Shown here piece by piece: positions 1 to 12,234 of a stretch of DNA of 64,000 bases (its first letter is position 1; the number at the start of each line of letters is the position of its first letter). The notes below the pieces were generated by a model. It searched no databases, had not been told where the DNA came from, and saw nothing but the letters and a program-made list of their open reading frames with translations. The DNA is from Torreya grandis (taxonomy: Eukaryota > Streptophyta > Pinopsida > Cupressales > Taxaceae): the NCBI GenBank assembly GCA_037957365.1, contig JARHVA010002371.1, positions 1,674,501 through 1,738,500 on the forward strand. Direction: 5' to 3'. The position numbers were made by a program, and so were the translations under genes.

Positions 1-1735
1 TCAAATCCATTTAACTAGATATGGTGATGCATATTCCCTAATAACATATATTTGAATATGATGAGTGGGATATATACCCCATTTTATAATTTTAGATAAA
101 CTTGTAAAATATGTGCATCTAAAAAGAAAGCAATTAGAAGCATCTTGTGCAAGATAAGATAGGAAATATATGCTATACAATATATAAAGATGTAATTTTA
201 TTTATTTTTTGAGGTGGTCAAATATCAATATCAATATTTTAATATTCACTATTAGATATTCCTTATATATTAACATTATTTTAACACAATAGACATAAAT
301 ATCAACATGACTTGATTTGAAGATAATATACACAAATTTATTTATTTAAAAATTAATAAGATTTCTTGGAATTGTTTTGCTAATATGTCCTCATCTTCTT
401 CTATTTCTTATACTTCTACTGTTATTTTGATGAAGTTGTGATGACTATCCTTATACATAAAATTGAAAAAAGAAACTTCTAAATTTTCAAAAAATAAATA
501 TTAAAACACTTTTAAATTTTTCATAAAAATATTTATGTTACAAATTCATGTGATGCATGTATACTTATTAATCTAAATTGTGTATATGTAAGAGAAAAAC
601 TTATACTTAATAAAGAGCTTTGTACATGACTACATGGAATGTATGATAGTTATTTAATCATGATATTATATCTGTGACACTAACACACACATATAGGGTT
701 TATAGCATAAAGATTTGAAATGTTTAGAATCATATTCATGTGTTATTAAATTAATATATTAAAAATATTAATAGATAAATTAAATTAAATTAAATTAAAT
801 TAAATTATTATATCTTCCACCAAATTCAATCTATTTATTCTTTATCAAATTTAACTTTTTCATTGAAATGACATCACTTCCACTACATTTTAAATTTTAA
901 TTAAAAATGAAATGATTTTGACTAATGTTATATAAAAATAATATATGAACAAGCCCTAATTTTGAATGAGAAGAAATGAGACACAAACATGACACTAACA
1001 ATATTATAATTAACAATTAACATCATACATTTGTATTTGATCGTGTTATTAAAAAAAATTAAAACAAAAAATGATTGGACAATACAAACTTAACGTAATT
1101 ATATTATATTATTTGTGATACCATTCTCACAAAATATAATAATACAAATCTTATATTACTCAAAATACATTTATAAATTTTATATTTATTTTACTTTATG
1201 TTTACAAATTTAATTGTAATGCATTTATCGATATTAGAAATATAATTTTTTTTTATAATTCCTCTCAAGGTGACCTAGCCATGCCCTTTGAAATGCGGTG
1301 AACATTGAAATGATTTAAGGGTGACCAATGATTCCCACTCACCACCCATTAAATATGGTTGTATACATGGTTTTTTTTTTTTTTCATTTTTGATTTCATC
1401 TCCATATTGAATTTGTTGGGTTGTGGATGTAGTTGTTGCTTCTTGGACAAAACAACATCAGACATTGTCCTCACACCAATTATTTCAATTACTTCAACCA
1501 GATGATTTCTTGTTTGAAAATGTTACTATCTTACTCCACGAAAGACTTTAGATTCCAATCTGTTTATTAAATTCACTTTTAAAATATGTGTTTTTCAAAA
1601 TTATAATTAAATAGAATTTAAATAAAAAATTGTTTAATAGAAAAAATTATTTATCATTTATTTTGTTTATGAAATTGTATTATAATTCTGAATATTAAGG
1701 AACAATAAAAATATATAAATAATTTATAAAAATAA
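1..1735 (+). repeat. Dispersed AT-rich repeat, family A, copy 1 (partial)
   Basis: This stretch aligns by eye with 4590-6400 and, in parts, with 18528-18720 and 62640-63900. Shared landmarks in order are a block ending in gcatcttgtg-aagataagata (near 140), a segment with a run of AAATT, the gaccaatgat motif near 1322, and the motif near 1500 reading gatgatttcttgtttgaaaatg. I see no coding potential and no terminal repeats. All copies lie in the same direction, so an old segmental or tandem spread is possible, as is an unrecognised non-coding element. Confidence 0.7.
777..808. repeat. (AAATT)n pentanucleotide microsatellite
   Basis: About six perfect AAATT units inside family A copy 1. The equivalent position in copy 2 (near 5345) has no such run, so the tract expanded after the copies separated. 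Confidence 0.9.
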
Positions 1736-3539
1736 AAAAGATTAAATGTCTATGATCAAGTATAAAATAGTTAGTTACCTCATTTTAAATAAAATGATAT
1801 ATTTCTTATAATGTTAATTGGGGAAGGATTTAATATCATTAATCATTCATTAAGTAAAAGACCATTAATGGTTTGAATTCATAACTGCGTGGCTCAACCA
1901 AAAAAAAAATGACATATAAATTGATTTATTGCTACTCTTAATAATGTAACCATTTAAAATCTTCACAACTTGGCATTAATGAACCCATATTAATGACACA
2001 TGTTTAATCTTGTATATTGTAATATTTGAATAAATAATTTTAATCCCATTTTTATAAGCATAAAATATGAAACATTTAAAGATAAATTAAAGTTAGAAAA
2101 AAAAATTTTGACATTATATGTTCTCAAACTTACACTTTATAATATATAAATAATTAATTTTTATCCTATTTTTATAACTATAATATATGAACAAGAAAAC
2201 AAAATATGGAGCATTTTAATATAAACTTTCAATTAAACACAAGAAAACATAAAATTGCTAATTGTTCCCTCATTTTAATTAGAAAAATATAAAATAAAAG
2301 ATAATATACTAATTAGATACAATTTTAGTGTTTCCCTGTACATTCAACATGGAGAATACTACCAAAGTATGCGTTTACAAAAAGTTAAATTTATTGATAT
2401 CATAGAGAATTTAATTTAAAAAATTGGAGTATTTTTACCATTAAATTTTTTATGATATAATTTAATAATTATTTTCATTAGTGTATAGTTGTGGAAATTT
2501 GAATTAATAAATTATTTTTATTATATTATAGATAATTGATTTAGTCAAATTAATAATTTTACATTGAAATGAGAAATACATATTTAATTATTTATATTAA
2601 AATTATATAGAATCAAATTGTTATGATTAACAAAAATTATAAAGTGGAAGAATTTAAAGAATAATAAAAAAATTATACATGTATTATTGTTATAATTGAA
2701 GAATTTAAGAATTTTCAATTTTAATTTTATTTTTATAATTATAAAATGAAGAACATTTAAAATTATATTATTATAAATAGTTAAATAAACAATAAATAAT
2801 TGAAAAATGAAACTTATGATAAAAAGAACTATTAATATTAACATCAAATAAATTATTTAATACCAATTCAATACACTGCAAATTCCACTAATATTATTTA
2901 TTTTTTATTAAAATACAAAAATCATATAATAAAAAATATTTTCTTATATACAAAACTTATCATGCATCTCCATCGTATATAATAATTCTATAAAAAAGTG
3001 TTTACTAATTTTGTAATTAAATGATTTTAAACATAAATATTAAGATGGTAGATAAAATTTAATTAATATATAAAAAGAAAATTTTAAATTCCTTTTGAAT
3101 TGCATTTCAAAATTTTAGACAATTTAAATTTGAATATATAAAATTGTAATAAATTAGTATACATATTTTATATAAATCTAAATTAAATATATTTTTTGAT
3201 CGAAATTACAAATAATATAAATAGTTATCATTTTGATCATTTAAAAATTTTGAGTAAACTCAAACAATCACATCCAATTTATAAATATTTTGTGAAGTTC
3301 GAATTTAGATGGAGCGGGGCACCACCAACCAACTTTACCAACTCTTCCACATCTTTATTAATTACAAAAATTTATTTATTATTTTAAAAATATTTATTTT
3401 ATTTATGTTATAAATCTCTAGAAAATAATATCTTTTATATAAATTTATCTAAAATATATACAAAATTTTATATAATTTATTCAAATAATAAAAATATTAT
3501 TTACATGAAAAAAAAAAACCACCTTCTTGTTAAAAAGTG
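1736..3539. other. AT-rich intergenic DNA, nothing recognised
   Basis: Very AT-rich sequence full of short A/T runs. Short open frames occur (for example 2584-2847 minus and 3196-3387 plus), but their translations are low-complexity I/N/F/K-rich strings with no recognisable domain. No repeat boundaries seen. Confidence 0.6.
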
Positions 3540-6400
3540 TTATCAACTATTATTCAACTCTGAATGTGAGTTGCTAATCACTCACGTTTGCATTGTTCAG
3601 AGTTACTAGTTACTCATGTTTGCATTAAGAAATGCCTCGCAAGGTTGTATAATTCATTTTATTGAGACCCATATCTATACTTAGTAAGTAAAGAGATGAG
3701 ACTCATTGCAAATATCAAAGTATTACGTAAATCCACCTCAAATTTGTATGACTAAACTGTTGATTATATGAAATTTATAGATAACATTTAATAATTTAAG
3801 TCAGAAAAAATTATTAAAAAAATTATAATTTTAAATGTTTTCGTATATTTTTATTGACAATTTTTTGTATGTAATATTTAGATAAATGAATTTTCAAAGA
3901 TATAAATATTTTTAATTAGGTTAAATTATATATATATATAAAAGATGAAGGGTGACATGAAGATACCCATAAGATATGCTAATAATACCTATTTTGAATT
4001 AAATGATCGATAAGTTTGAAAACACTGTAAAAGCATGAAATTTAACAACTAACAAATGACTAAGGATCATTTTTAGGTGTTTACATTTTTCTCAATTTAA
4101 TGTGCATTTTTCATACAAATCAAAGTATAAAAGTACAAATGACATGGGTAAAATATTATGTTCACTGAGAATGAAGCATAATGTATTTGAAAATCTGTAA
4201 AAATATTATTTCTTATTCTACACATGCATGGGTTAATATGAAATAATAATAACTACTGAAATATGAATATGAAAAGTGTTGTAACTAAATTACTTTGTTA
4301 TGTTGAGAAATATGTGAATACTAAGTGAACTTGAATGCCTCCATAATTATATAAAGTCTCAAACAAAGTTTTGAGTATAATATTTAGTAATATTTTGGAT
4401 AAATGCTAAATAAAAAATTTATTACCAATCCAAACAAAAATGAATACCGTCTTGAGTAAAATCCTAAATAAATTTAATTTAATATTAATGTGAAATAGAT
4501 TTAGAAATCCTTATCAAATATGGGCCTCCACATCTGATTAAAATTTGAATCACTTAAAATGTAAGATAGGCATTATGTCAATTGCGGGCCACAAAATCCA
4601 TTTAGCTAGACATGGTTTTACACATTCTCTAATAGTAGATGTATTTGAATAAGATGGGTAGGATATATATCCACCGTTTGAGATTTGAGATAAACTTAAA
4701 GAACTCGTGCATCTCAAAATAAAATGATTAGTTGCATCTTGTGTAAGATAAGATATGAAGTATGTGGTATATAACATATGAAGATGTAACTTTGTTTCTT
4801 TTTTGAGGTAGTTAAACATCAACATCACTATTTGAATATTCACTATTATATTTTTCTTACATATTAATTTTATTTCAATATAATATTTATAGACATAAAC
4901 ATCAACATGAATTTTTCTAATGTGTCCTCCTCCTCATCCACTTTTTCTATTTCCACTATTATCTTGATATCATTGTGATGACTCTCCGTATACATAAATT
5001 TTTTTAAAAAAATAGTTTCAAAAATTTTAAGAAATAAAAATATGAAATAAATAATAAAACACTTTTAAAATTTTCACAATGATATTTATGTTACAAAATC
5101 ATATGATGCGCATATATTTATTAATCTAAATCATATAATTTTAGGATAACTTGGGCTAAATGTGGAGTTTTGTATAAAGCTTCCAAAACTTTGTATATGA
5201 GATTTATGATAAATATATGTATGATAGCTACATGATCATATTATTATATCAATGACACTATATATATATATGGTTTATAACATAAAGATTTGTAATATTT
5301 AAAAATTTATGTCTATGATACAAAATTAATATATTAAAAAAATTAATAGATAAATTAAAGTAATTTATGTTATCTTCCATAAAATTCAATTTAATTATCC
5401 TCCACTAAACTCAACTTTTTTATTAAAATCACATCATTTCCATCAATCTTATTCAAAATTAAATGAAAAAATAAAATGATTTCAAAAATTGTTATATACA
5501 AAAAATATATGAAGAAATCTTAATTTTAAATCAAAAGAATTGAAACATAAATCAACACTAATAACATTATAATTAGCAACTGGCACTATATATTTATACC
5601 ATATTTACATTGTTCAAAACTTAAATTTTTTTTTAAAAAAAGCAATACAACTCAACATAATTCACAGTACCATTCTTACAAAATATAATAATATAAATCT
5701 TGCATTATTCAAAATGTACCTTACTTTTAAAATTATAATAATTATTTAATGTTTCTTATCATTTAATATAATTATTTAATTTTCCTTATTATTTAATATA
5801 TATTATTTAACATGATTAATTGGAATTGGATAGTTATGTTACAATTTAGTTATAATTTGTTTATTCATATTAAAAATATAAAGTGTTTTATATGATTACA
5901 AATATAAAGGTGACGTAATTAGGGCATGTGGTGAACATGAAGTGGGATTTTATTTGTGGATGGGAACGATCTAATGTTGACCAATGACTCCGTAGTGGCA
6001 TTTTTTCAATTTGAAACCATCTCCTATGTTGAATTTGTTGTGTTGGACTTAAGTAGTTAGAGTTTGTGATTGTTTGCAATGAATGTACTTGTTGCTTCTT
6101 GGACACAACAGAGTCAAACATTCAATACCAAACATTGGGTTTACCTTTTCAATTATTTCCACGAGATGATTTCTTCTTGTTTGAAAATGTTGCCATCTTA
6201 TCCAAGGAAAGAGTATGGATTCCATTGGCAATTACTCTTCAATCTTTTTGAACAACTCACTTTTAAAATATGTTTTTTTTTTTTTCCTTTTTAAAATTAT
6301 AAATTATTTAATTAAAGAGATTTTTTTTTTCTTTTTAAATGAAATATATTTATATATTAACTAAATAAAAATATACAAATAATTTATAAATAATAAAGGT
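3540..6400 (+). repeat. Dispersed AT-rich repeat, family A, copy 2 (longest)
   Basis: The most complete copy of family A in the window. Its 5' part (3540-4100) matches 16650-18130, sharing motifs such as attaagaaatgcctc, cattttattgagaccca and gtgcatttt near a gtgt-tacatt block. Its 3' part (4590-6400) matches copy 1. The 6030-6250 part has a few open frames of 60-77 residues on both strands, but the matching stretch of copy 1 does not preserve them, so I do not call a gene. The copy ends where a LINE 3' end begins near 6400. Confidence 0.7.
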
Positions 6401-7740
6401 GATATGAAAGCATGTCACGTCACATCAAGTAGAGTTTAAGGGGAAAATCATAAGTATCATAATTTAGGTAGAGCCTAGACACAAGTCACAAAGGCTAGAA
6501 GGCAGAGGATTTATATCATCAGGGCCCTAGCCCGAACTTGGCAAGTCATTACCATCTGGGATAAGCTTTTTGTGAGTTACTTGTGTAGTGTATGTGTCAT
6601 CATCTTCTACTTGTGTCCACATGGGCAAAATGGCCAAAGAAAGCCTGGGGAACTTATCCAACACATCCGTTCGGTTTATAGGTGGTGCCCCCCAAGCATC
6701 TGAGCATGGAGGAGGAGGAAGAGCACCCGAGCCAACCTGCCCAACAAGGGAAGGAGGTGGTAACTGCCACCCTCATTACTACCCAAGAGGGGAAACACAT
6801 TGGTATAGGGTGGCATTGTGAGAGTAACACTCGAAATAGATGCGACGATGCCCACCATGAGGTGGCTGAGGTACTCTATCATCCATATGGGATCCCTGGG
6901 TAGAGAAGGCAGACTAAGCCATAACACAAGGAGCATCTCCCTAGTAGGAGAGGAGATCCTAAAGATGCCCAAGCTCCATAGCCATTTTATCGGCTTGGAC
7001 TTGAATCTGCAAAAGAACATTGGAGATGATAGAAGATTTGTGCAAAATAGATACACTACAATCAGTAGAAGAATGATTAAACAAAGACTTATTTCTTTCT
7101 TTCCAAATCCATAAGAGAATCTCCACTCTAAAAGTTACCAAACTTGCATATACTTGAAGGGCATTGCGAGTTTGTCTCCAAAGAGGATATGCTACCAAAG
7201 GAAGAATTCAGGCTAGAAAGCCCTAAAAAGATCGTAAATCCGAGTCCAGACCCTTTGAGCTTTGGAACAAAACTAGAAGAGATGAGGAAGCGTCTCAAGG
7301 TGGCCACAAAAGGGGCAAGTAGGCAGGTGGACTCCAAGTTGGATGAGTCTTCTACCAATAGGCAAGCCTTGGTGCAGTATACACCAAGCAAAATGAATAA
7401 GCTTGGGCTCCACACAAGCCCTCCAAACCATGTTGACACAAAAGTTCCACATTTTAATAGGTGATTGCAGCCCCCATCGAGCATTAACCTTGTCAACCAT
7501 CAGCAAATGGGGGGTGAGCCATCCATAGCCAAGCCAAGTGGTGTGATTATGAAAAGGGGTCTTGACATATCATTTTTAGTCCTTCCACCATGGTCGAGTG
7601 GAATGGATTGAGATTTTATGGAGCATGAAAGTTGGGATGACATTGAGGATCTCTTGATAGGACTCCTAGTCTGCATTGGCTAGCCAAAATTTAGCTTTCA
7701 CGTCCTCCTAGGATAACCAAGAGCAAGTACAAAAAAAGTA
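6400..7740 (-). mobile_element. 5'-truncated L1-type LINE, ORF2 C-terminus and 3' UTR
   Basis: Read on the minus strand, 7740 to about 6680 encodes the C-terminal end of a plant non-LTR retrotransposon polyprotein. It contains a zinc-binding RT-associated (zf-RVT) region near 7270-7510, with the typical order W-G-L-Q...W, ...KLIHFAWCILHQGLP..., then C-P-F-C-G-H...L-P-H-L-F. This is followed by a tail with the WKERNKSLFNH motif near 7080. The plus-strand LINE at 11400-16640 has the same series of motifs (RHWGLQSSLKTW, then ALFNHET), so both belong to one family. Several stops and frame changes make it inactive. About 280 bp of 3' UTR follows to 6400. The 5' end at 7740 is abrupt, typical of target-primed insertion. 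No clear poly(A) tail or TSD was found. Confidence 0.75.
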
Positions 7741-7850
7741 GAGAGAATTTAAATAAAACATAGTTTGATTCATTTTTATTATCTTTTGGAATTTCCACTT
7801 GTATTTAAGGATATGTTATATTTGTTTATTTGATGTAATTTTGTGTATCT

Positions 7851-7912
7851 TGAATTAGTGTGTGTGGCTAGTAATAATTAAATTAAATTTGTTTACCAAT
7901 GTAGAGTTTAGG

Positions 7913-7999
<87 letters not shown>

Positions 8000-8152
8000 C
8001 TAAACTCTACATTGGTAAAAAAATTAAAATTAAAAATTACTAGCCACGCACACTAATTCAAATATATATAACCTAAACTCTACATTGGTAAAAAAATTAA
8101 AATTAAAAATTACTAGCCACGCACACTAATTCAAATATATATAGAGTTTAGG

Positions 8153-8214
<62 letters not shown>

Positions 8215-8313
8215 CCTAAACTCTATATATTTGAATTAGTGTGCGTGGCTAGTAATTTTTAATTTTAATTTTTTTACCAATGTAGAGTTTAGGTTATATA
8301 TATATATATATAT
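7851..8313. repeat. Two adjacent large inverted repeats around (AT)n tracts
   Basis: A unit of about 65-70 bp (from gaattagtgtgcgtggctag to tagagtttaggtt) occurs four times: plus at 7851-7914 (diverged), minus at 7995-8068, minus at 8070-8140 and plus at 8213-8297. The two minus copies are near-perfect direct repeats. The last two copies are near-perfect inverted repeats of about 70 bp that enclose (AT)n at 8154-8213. The first two enclose (AT)n at 7913-7995. The result is two neighbouring hairpins. This could be a foldback or MITE-like element, or a rearrangement seeded at the microsatellite. Confidence 0.9.
7913..7995. repeat. (AT)n microsatellite, about 83 bp
   Basis: Uninterrupted AT dinucleotides forming the loop of the first hairpin. 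Two further tracts lie at 8154-8213 and 8294-8313. Confidence 0.95.
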
Positions 8314-8448
8314 AGGTTTTGGTAGGATCTTTACTTTATTCCTTTTTTACCGGAGCTCCAATGGTCTAGAACACAATCGAGGCCCTAGATCTCCAAGTGA
8401 TCATCTATCACAAGTACTAGAATTACCAATAACAGTGAAAATCAGCCC

Positions 8449-8541
8449 AAGAATACCATCAATGATCATAATCAGCGTAAGAATACCAATGATCGGTCAC
8501 AACCAACCCAAGAATACCAATAATTGGCCACAACCAACCTC
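8449..8541. repeat. Short degenerate tandem repeat, period about 31 bp
   Basis: Three units beginning aagaatacca at about 8449, 8479 and 8510, each followed by a cacaacc-like end. A partial fourth unit follows. No coding role is seen. The sequence from 8542 to 8750 is AT-rich and unremarkable. Confidence 0.6.
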
Positions 8542-8829
8542 CAATACCAAACTAAGATTTGAACATCAGTGGTGTTTGAAGTGACCAAGTCACTTTACCA
8601 ACTCACCCATATCTCATCAATAATCAACAATGATATTATTACAACTATCTTTATATTATTATTTTTATATTAATAATTATTACATCGATACATTTTAATA
8701 ATAAATAAAACATAATTTAAATAATTTTTATATAATTACAAATCCCACTCTCGATCACTGTTGAAAACCCTCAGCATTTTGAATTTCAATTTGAATGGGA
8801 GAACCAAAGACATGGGTTCTCCCACCCTT

Positions 8830-9240
8830 CCTACCCATGACAGAAGTTCTCCTGTGTCTGATGATTCTAGATATAATGTCATTGTTGCACGAAAGACCAT
8901 CATTGATTACTTTCACATCCTTGGCAAAAGCTCTCCTATGTCTAGCGATTCTGGGTAGAAGGATGTCACTAAATGAATGACCATCGCTACTTCTCCTCAT
9001 GCTCATGGCAGAAGATGCATTGTGTCTAGTGATTCTAGCATAAGGTCATCATTGTGCAGAAGAAAATTGCTACTTCTTCTGATTCTCATGGCAAAAAATC
9101 CATTGTGTCTGGTGATTTTAGGTAGATGTTTGTTGCTACACAAAATACCAAAGTTATTTCCCTTCATGTTCATGGTATAAACCCTTCTATGTCTGGATAG
9201 TCTGGGTAGATGGCCATCACTGTGTTGAAGTCACGATTAC
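8830..9240. repeat. Degenerate tandem array, period about 83 bp, left part
   Basis: About five units, each with a core like catggcagaag followed by tgtgtctggtgattctggg and a gaccatca block. Unit starts are near 8837, 8920, 9003, 9086 and 9171. Related units reappear at 9650-9850, so the array is either interrupted by the 9240-9645 segment or belongs to both flanks of it. Short open frames here are by-products of the repeat. Confidence 0.7.
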
Positions 9241-9645
9241 CGTTGTGCCAAAAGATGAACCTATTAATGTCCGATATAAATACCAAATAAGTACCCATGG
9301 GAGGTTGTTAAGCCATGTCATAAATTCCTAAGGGAGACACTAGACACCTATCTAATAATCTCCCCCTCAGCGTTACCCAAGGAGATTTGAACCCATGACC
9401 ACAGCTCTGATACCATTGTTTGCCTGGATATGGAGGAATAAATTTGAGAAAAATATATTCAATCCAAATCAAAAACTAAATTTTATTTCTGTATAAGGAA
9501 TCTTTAAAAAGATTTACAAAAACATGAGTAGGTTGAGAAACCAACTATCGGGTAAAAACTACCTGACAACTAAAACAAATTAACAAAAGAAACTAATACT
9601 TTGGATCAAAAAAGATCCCAATACACTGCACATAAGACCATCCTT
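9240..9645 (-). mobile_element. LTR-element fragment, TRIM-like (PBS and PPT 35 bp apart)
   Basis: On the minus strand the 12-mer TGGTATCAGAGC lies at 9404-9415. This is the usual plant primer binding site matching initiator Met-tRNA. Only 35 bp further on, at about 9358-9368, is GAGGGGGAGATT, a typical polypurine tract. An internal domain this short fits a terminal-repeat retrotransposon in miniature. The flanks at 9420-9645 and 9240-9357 would then be LTR sequence. I could not align them with each other over a useful length, so at least one LTR is truncated or rearranged. No coding capacity. Confidence 0.45.
9404..9415 (-). other. Primer binding site (Met-tRNA type)
   Basis: TGGTATCAGAGC on the minus strand, the canonical plant LTR-retrotransposon PBS, directly after an AACAA-type LTR end. 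Confidence 0.6.
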
Positions 9646-9970
9646 GCTACCCCTCATGCTCAGGGAAATTTTTTTTTGTGTCTGGCGACTTTGGGTAGAG
9701 GTCCATCATTGAGTGGAAAAATGATGTTTCCTTTCATATTCATGGCATAATCCCTTATGTGTTTGGTGAATTTGGGCAAAAGGCCATCACTGGGTAGAAG
9801 ATCGACATTGTTCCCCTTCTTATTTAGGGTAGAAGCTCCCCTACTGTTAACAGAGTCATGAACATCATGGAAATGAAAGTTGTGGCAGACCCTTGAAAGC
9901 ATATATCCTTCATTGAGATAGTATCTCACAAGATAACTCCAAAAGCAGACCCCATACCTCTCAAACATGC
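9646..9970. repeat. Degenerate tandem array, period about 83 bp, right part
   Basis: Resumes the motif series of 8830-9240 (tgtgtctggcgactttgggta near 9677, ttcatggcataatccc near 9737, and a gtagaag unit near 9790). An open frame of 102 residues on the minus strand spans it, but its translation is repeat-derived with no recognisable domain. Confidence 0.55.
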
Positions 9971-9999
9971 ATCTTTTGACCCGGTTGTGATCTTTGATA

Positions 10000-11285
10000 A
10001 GGAAAAGATCAAATCAGAATAATATTTATCAACCAAAGGTTTCATCTATAGATTCATGGATTACTACCCAAAACTTCAAGAGCTGCATGTCTGGATCTTG
10101 AAGCATTGACAACCCCTCCTATCAGGTACTCTTGATATTTACCCTTGTGTAAAAAGTTTATTTATTATTGTTTTTTGCAATATTAAAGACAAGGAAGAAA
10201 TTCAAAACAATTTTTTTTTGTTTGAATCATCACCCCCTTATCATCAAACCATGGTCCCCTGCCTTCAACCCCTCATAGAACCACATAATAAAAAAATTCA
10301 TTTGGGTTAACCTACACCATTTTCCTCTCCAATTTTGGACTGAATCTTGTTTAAAGTCTATTGGTAATTCATTGCGTGATTACCTGAAAATGCATCCTTA
10401 TACTAATCATTTTTATCACACTACTTTTGTCATAATTTTAGTGAATATTGCCACCTCCAAGCCTGAAAATATCACTTGACAAGTTGGGGACCACTCTTGG
10501 TCCCAACCCTGGACTATGAAGGTTTATTATTTTGTTGTCATAGTTGTTTTAATATATGCCACTTAACCAAAAACTATATTTCCCTCAAGAAAAAATAGAA
10601 GGAATCATCTTGGTGGAAAGATTGTAACATTGACCTTCTACATGTGGATGCTAAAGAAGATCCAGATGGTTTTGACAACGAGTCACCTTTAAAAAATTAT
10701 GAACCCTTAGTTCCAAATGAGGACCTTAAAATTCCTCTTCAATCTAAAGATGTTCTACTAAAAGACCTATCTCTCTAAGGAAAGCCACGAATATGGTAGT
10801 CCCCTCCGCACCAATCTCCTCCTCTGATAAATTCCTAAGCTTGGAATTATCTAGGGTAGAAACTTCTGAGAACCCAATAGTAGAAGATAAATCCCTACCT
10901 TATGTTGTTGCAAAAGATAAGGAAGGTTGGACAAATGTTTAGAAAAAGAAAAAAGGTACTAAAGCAGTGTTACAACCTTCCTGTATGACCCTTCACTCAG
11001 GGGAAATTCAGGCAGAAACCAATGGCTTAGAGGGTCTTAGAATAGAACCATATAAGACAGTTGTTGAAGGCAAAAAGAAAGCAAAAGATCATTGTTAATT
11101 CACAAAAAGTGGTTGGGTAGAACCATTGTTTGTTTTATCTTGTTAGTTACTTTTGGCATGTTATTTTGCTTGAACCATTGTCGTTGGTAGAGGATTTCTT
11201 TTTGTGTGTAAATGATACATGTTTTTCTCCTTTGTATTAAGTTTTGGAATCTTCAAAACTCATAACATTTACCCTATCAAATAAA
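10000..11285 (+). pseudogene. LINE ORF1 remnant (DUF4283 and zinc knuckle), ORF2 missing
   Basis: In broken frames, 10170-10520 encodes a DUF4283-like region of plant L1 ORF1 proteins: an IKPWSPAFNP motif near 10240, then HFPLQFW near 10320, then IGNSLRDYLKMHPYTNHF near 10360. Next comes a degraded zinc-knuckle segment near 10520-10570 and a charged tail to about 11090. Then, instead of an endonuclease and RT, there is a 3'-UTR-like stretch ending in AT-rich sequence near 11285. The protein would bind element RNA, by analogy with other LINE ORF1 proteins. Stops and frameshifts are frequent. It looks like an ORF1-only deletion derivative, or the 5' part of a LINE cut by a later event. Confidence 0.6.
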
Positions 11286-11400
11286 ATATATATATAATTA
11301 CTATTTATATATAAACCTTCATGTAAAAATATGTTAATAAAACTATTATTAACTATTATTCAATATAATTATAGCTTATCTTTGCAAAGTCCAATGTTAA
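11285..11400 (+). repeat. Short family A-like AT-rich piece
   Basis: Resembles 3500-3560 in family A copy 2 (accttc-tgtaaaaa and aactattattcaa motifs). It separates the two LINE pieces. The match is short and AT-rich, so this is tentative. Confidence 0.35.
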
Positions 11401-11419
11401 GTTTCTTTGTAACCAACTT

Positions 11420-12230
11420 ATGATTTTGTCTATCTGGTCTTATGATTTTATAGTCTCCGTCAATGCTTCCTTACGTGTCCCTGTCTCGATTGAGCTTCCT
11501 GGTCTATTGTTTCACCTTTGTGCTTTCATACCTCAAATTGTCACTCCAATAGGATGTGTTGTTATGGTTGAACCAAATAGGTGGTTCTCCTCCTACCCTA
11601 CAAGTGAGTTTGTGTGGAGGTTGATCTCTCCAAATAACTCAAGGAGTTTATAGAGATTTAAGTTGAAGAGACCCAATGGTTTCAAAAGGTCATTTATTTC
11701 AACTTACCGAACACTTGTTTCCACTATTAGGCTTTAGAACACCACATCAAGGATTATCCTCGCATGGGTCATCCCAAGCCCCCTCAGCCATTCCCTCAGA
11801 CTGAGAAGCCCAAACCAATAGACCAAGGTGATTGATGGACCATAGTGCCCCCTAAAAAGTCATCAAGCCCTAAGCCACAAAGCCAAACCCAACCATCACC
11901 TTGAGATAATTATTCCTTACCCATCAAACCCTCTCAAAAGACTTCATTGCCCACCATTACAATCCTAGTTTATTTTGACCCACAGAGTATTTCTCCAATT
12001 TCATAGAATACTATTAAGCATGTGGCTAAGGTTCCCTTAGCCAATAGCTCCTTCTCTTAGTGGTCTCGAATCCCACCTTATGGGGGCATAGACTATCCTC
12101 AAGAGGAACATGAAGCCAAATGTCACTTCATTGTGATCGATGAAAATCCATGCCCTCAATAACACAATAAATTTGTGGTGTTTGTGGATTTTGAGAATGG
12201 ATAGGGAGAGTTTCATATGGATGACCCTTC
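11420..12230 (+). pseudogene. LINE ORF1 C-terminal part
   Basis: The frame at 11420-11653 gives a DUF4283-type C-terminal half (VPVSIELPGLLFHLCAF, then PIGCVVMVEPNRW). After a stop, 11700-11770 reads NTCFHY.ALEHHIKDYP, recognisable as a CCHC knuckle in which two cysteines are now tyrosine (TGY to TAY transitions). A proline-, lysine- and serine-rich tail continues to about 12230. In intact relatives this is the RNA-binding ORF1 protein. Confidence 0.6.
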
Positions 12231-12234
12231 CTCA

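Noticed and set aside
2584..3387. Small open frames in AT-rich DNA
   Set aside because: Low-complexity translations with no homology recognised. Expected by chance in sequence of this composition.
6676..7056. 126-codon open frame on the minus strand
   Set aside because: It overlaps the LINE ORF2 tail and 3' region. It is a shifted-frame piece of the same decayed polyprotein, not a separate gene.
9390..9415. SINE or tRNA gene from the GGTTCAAATC box next to TGGTATCAGAGC
   Set aside because: Box spacing is too short for a pol III promoter (about 26 bp). The PBS-PPT reading fits better.
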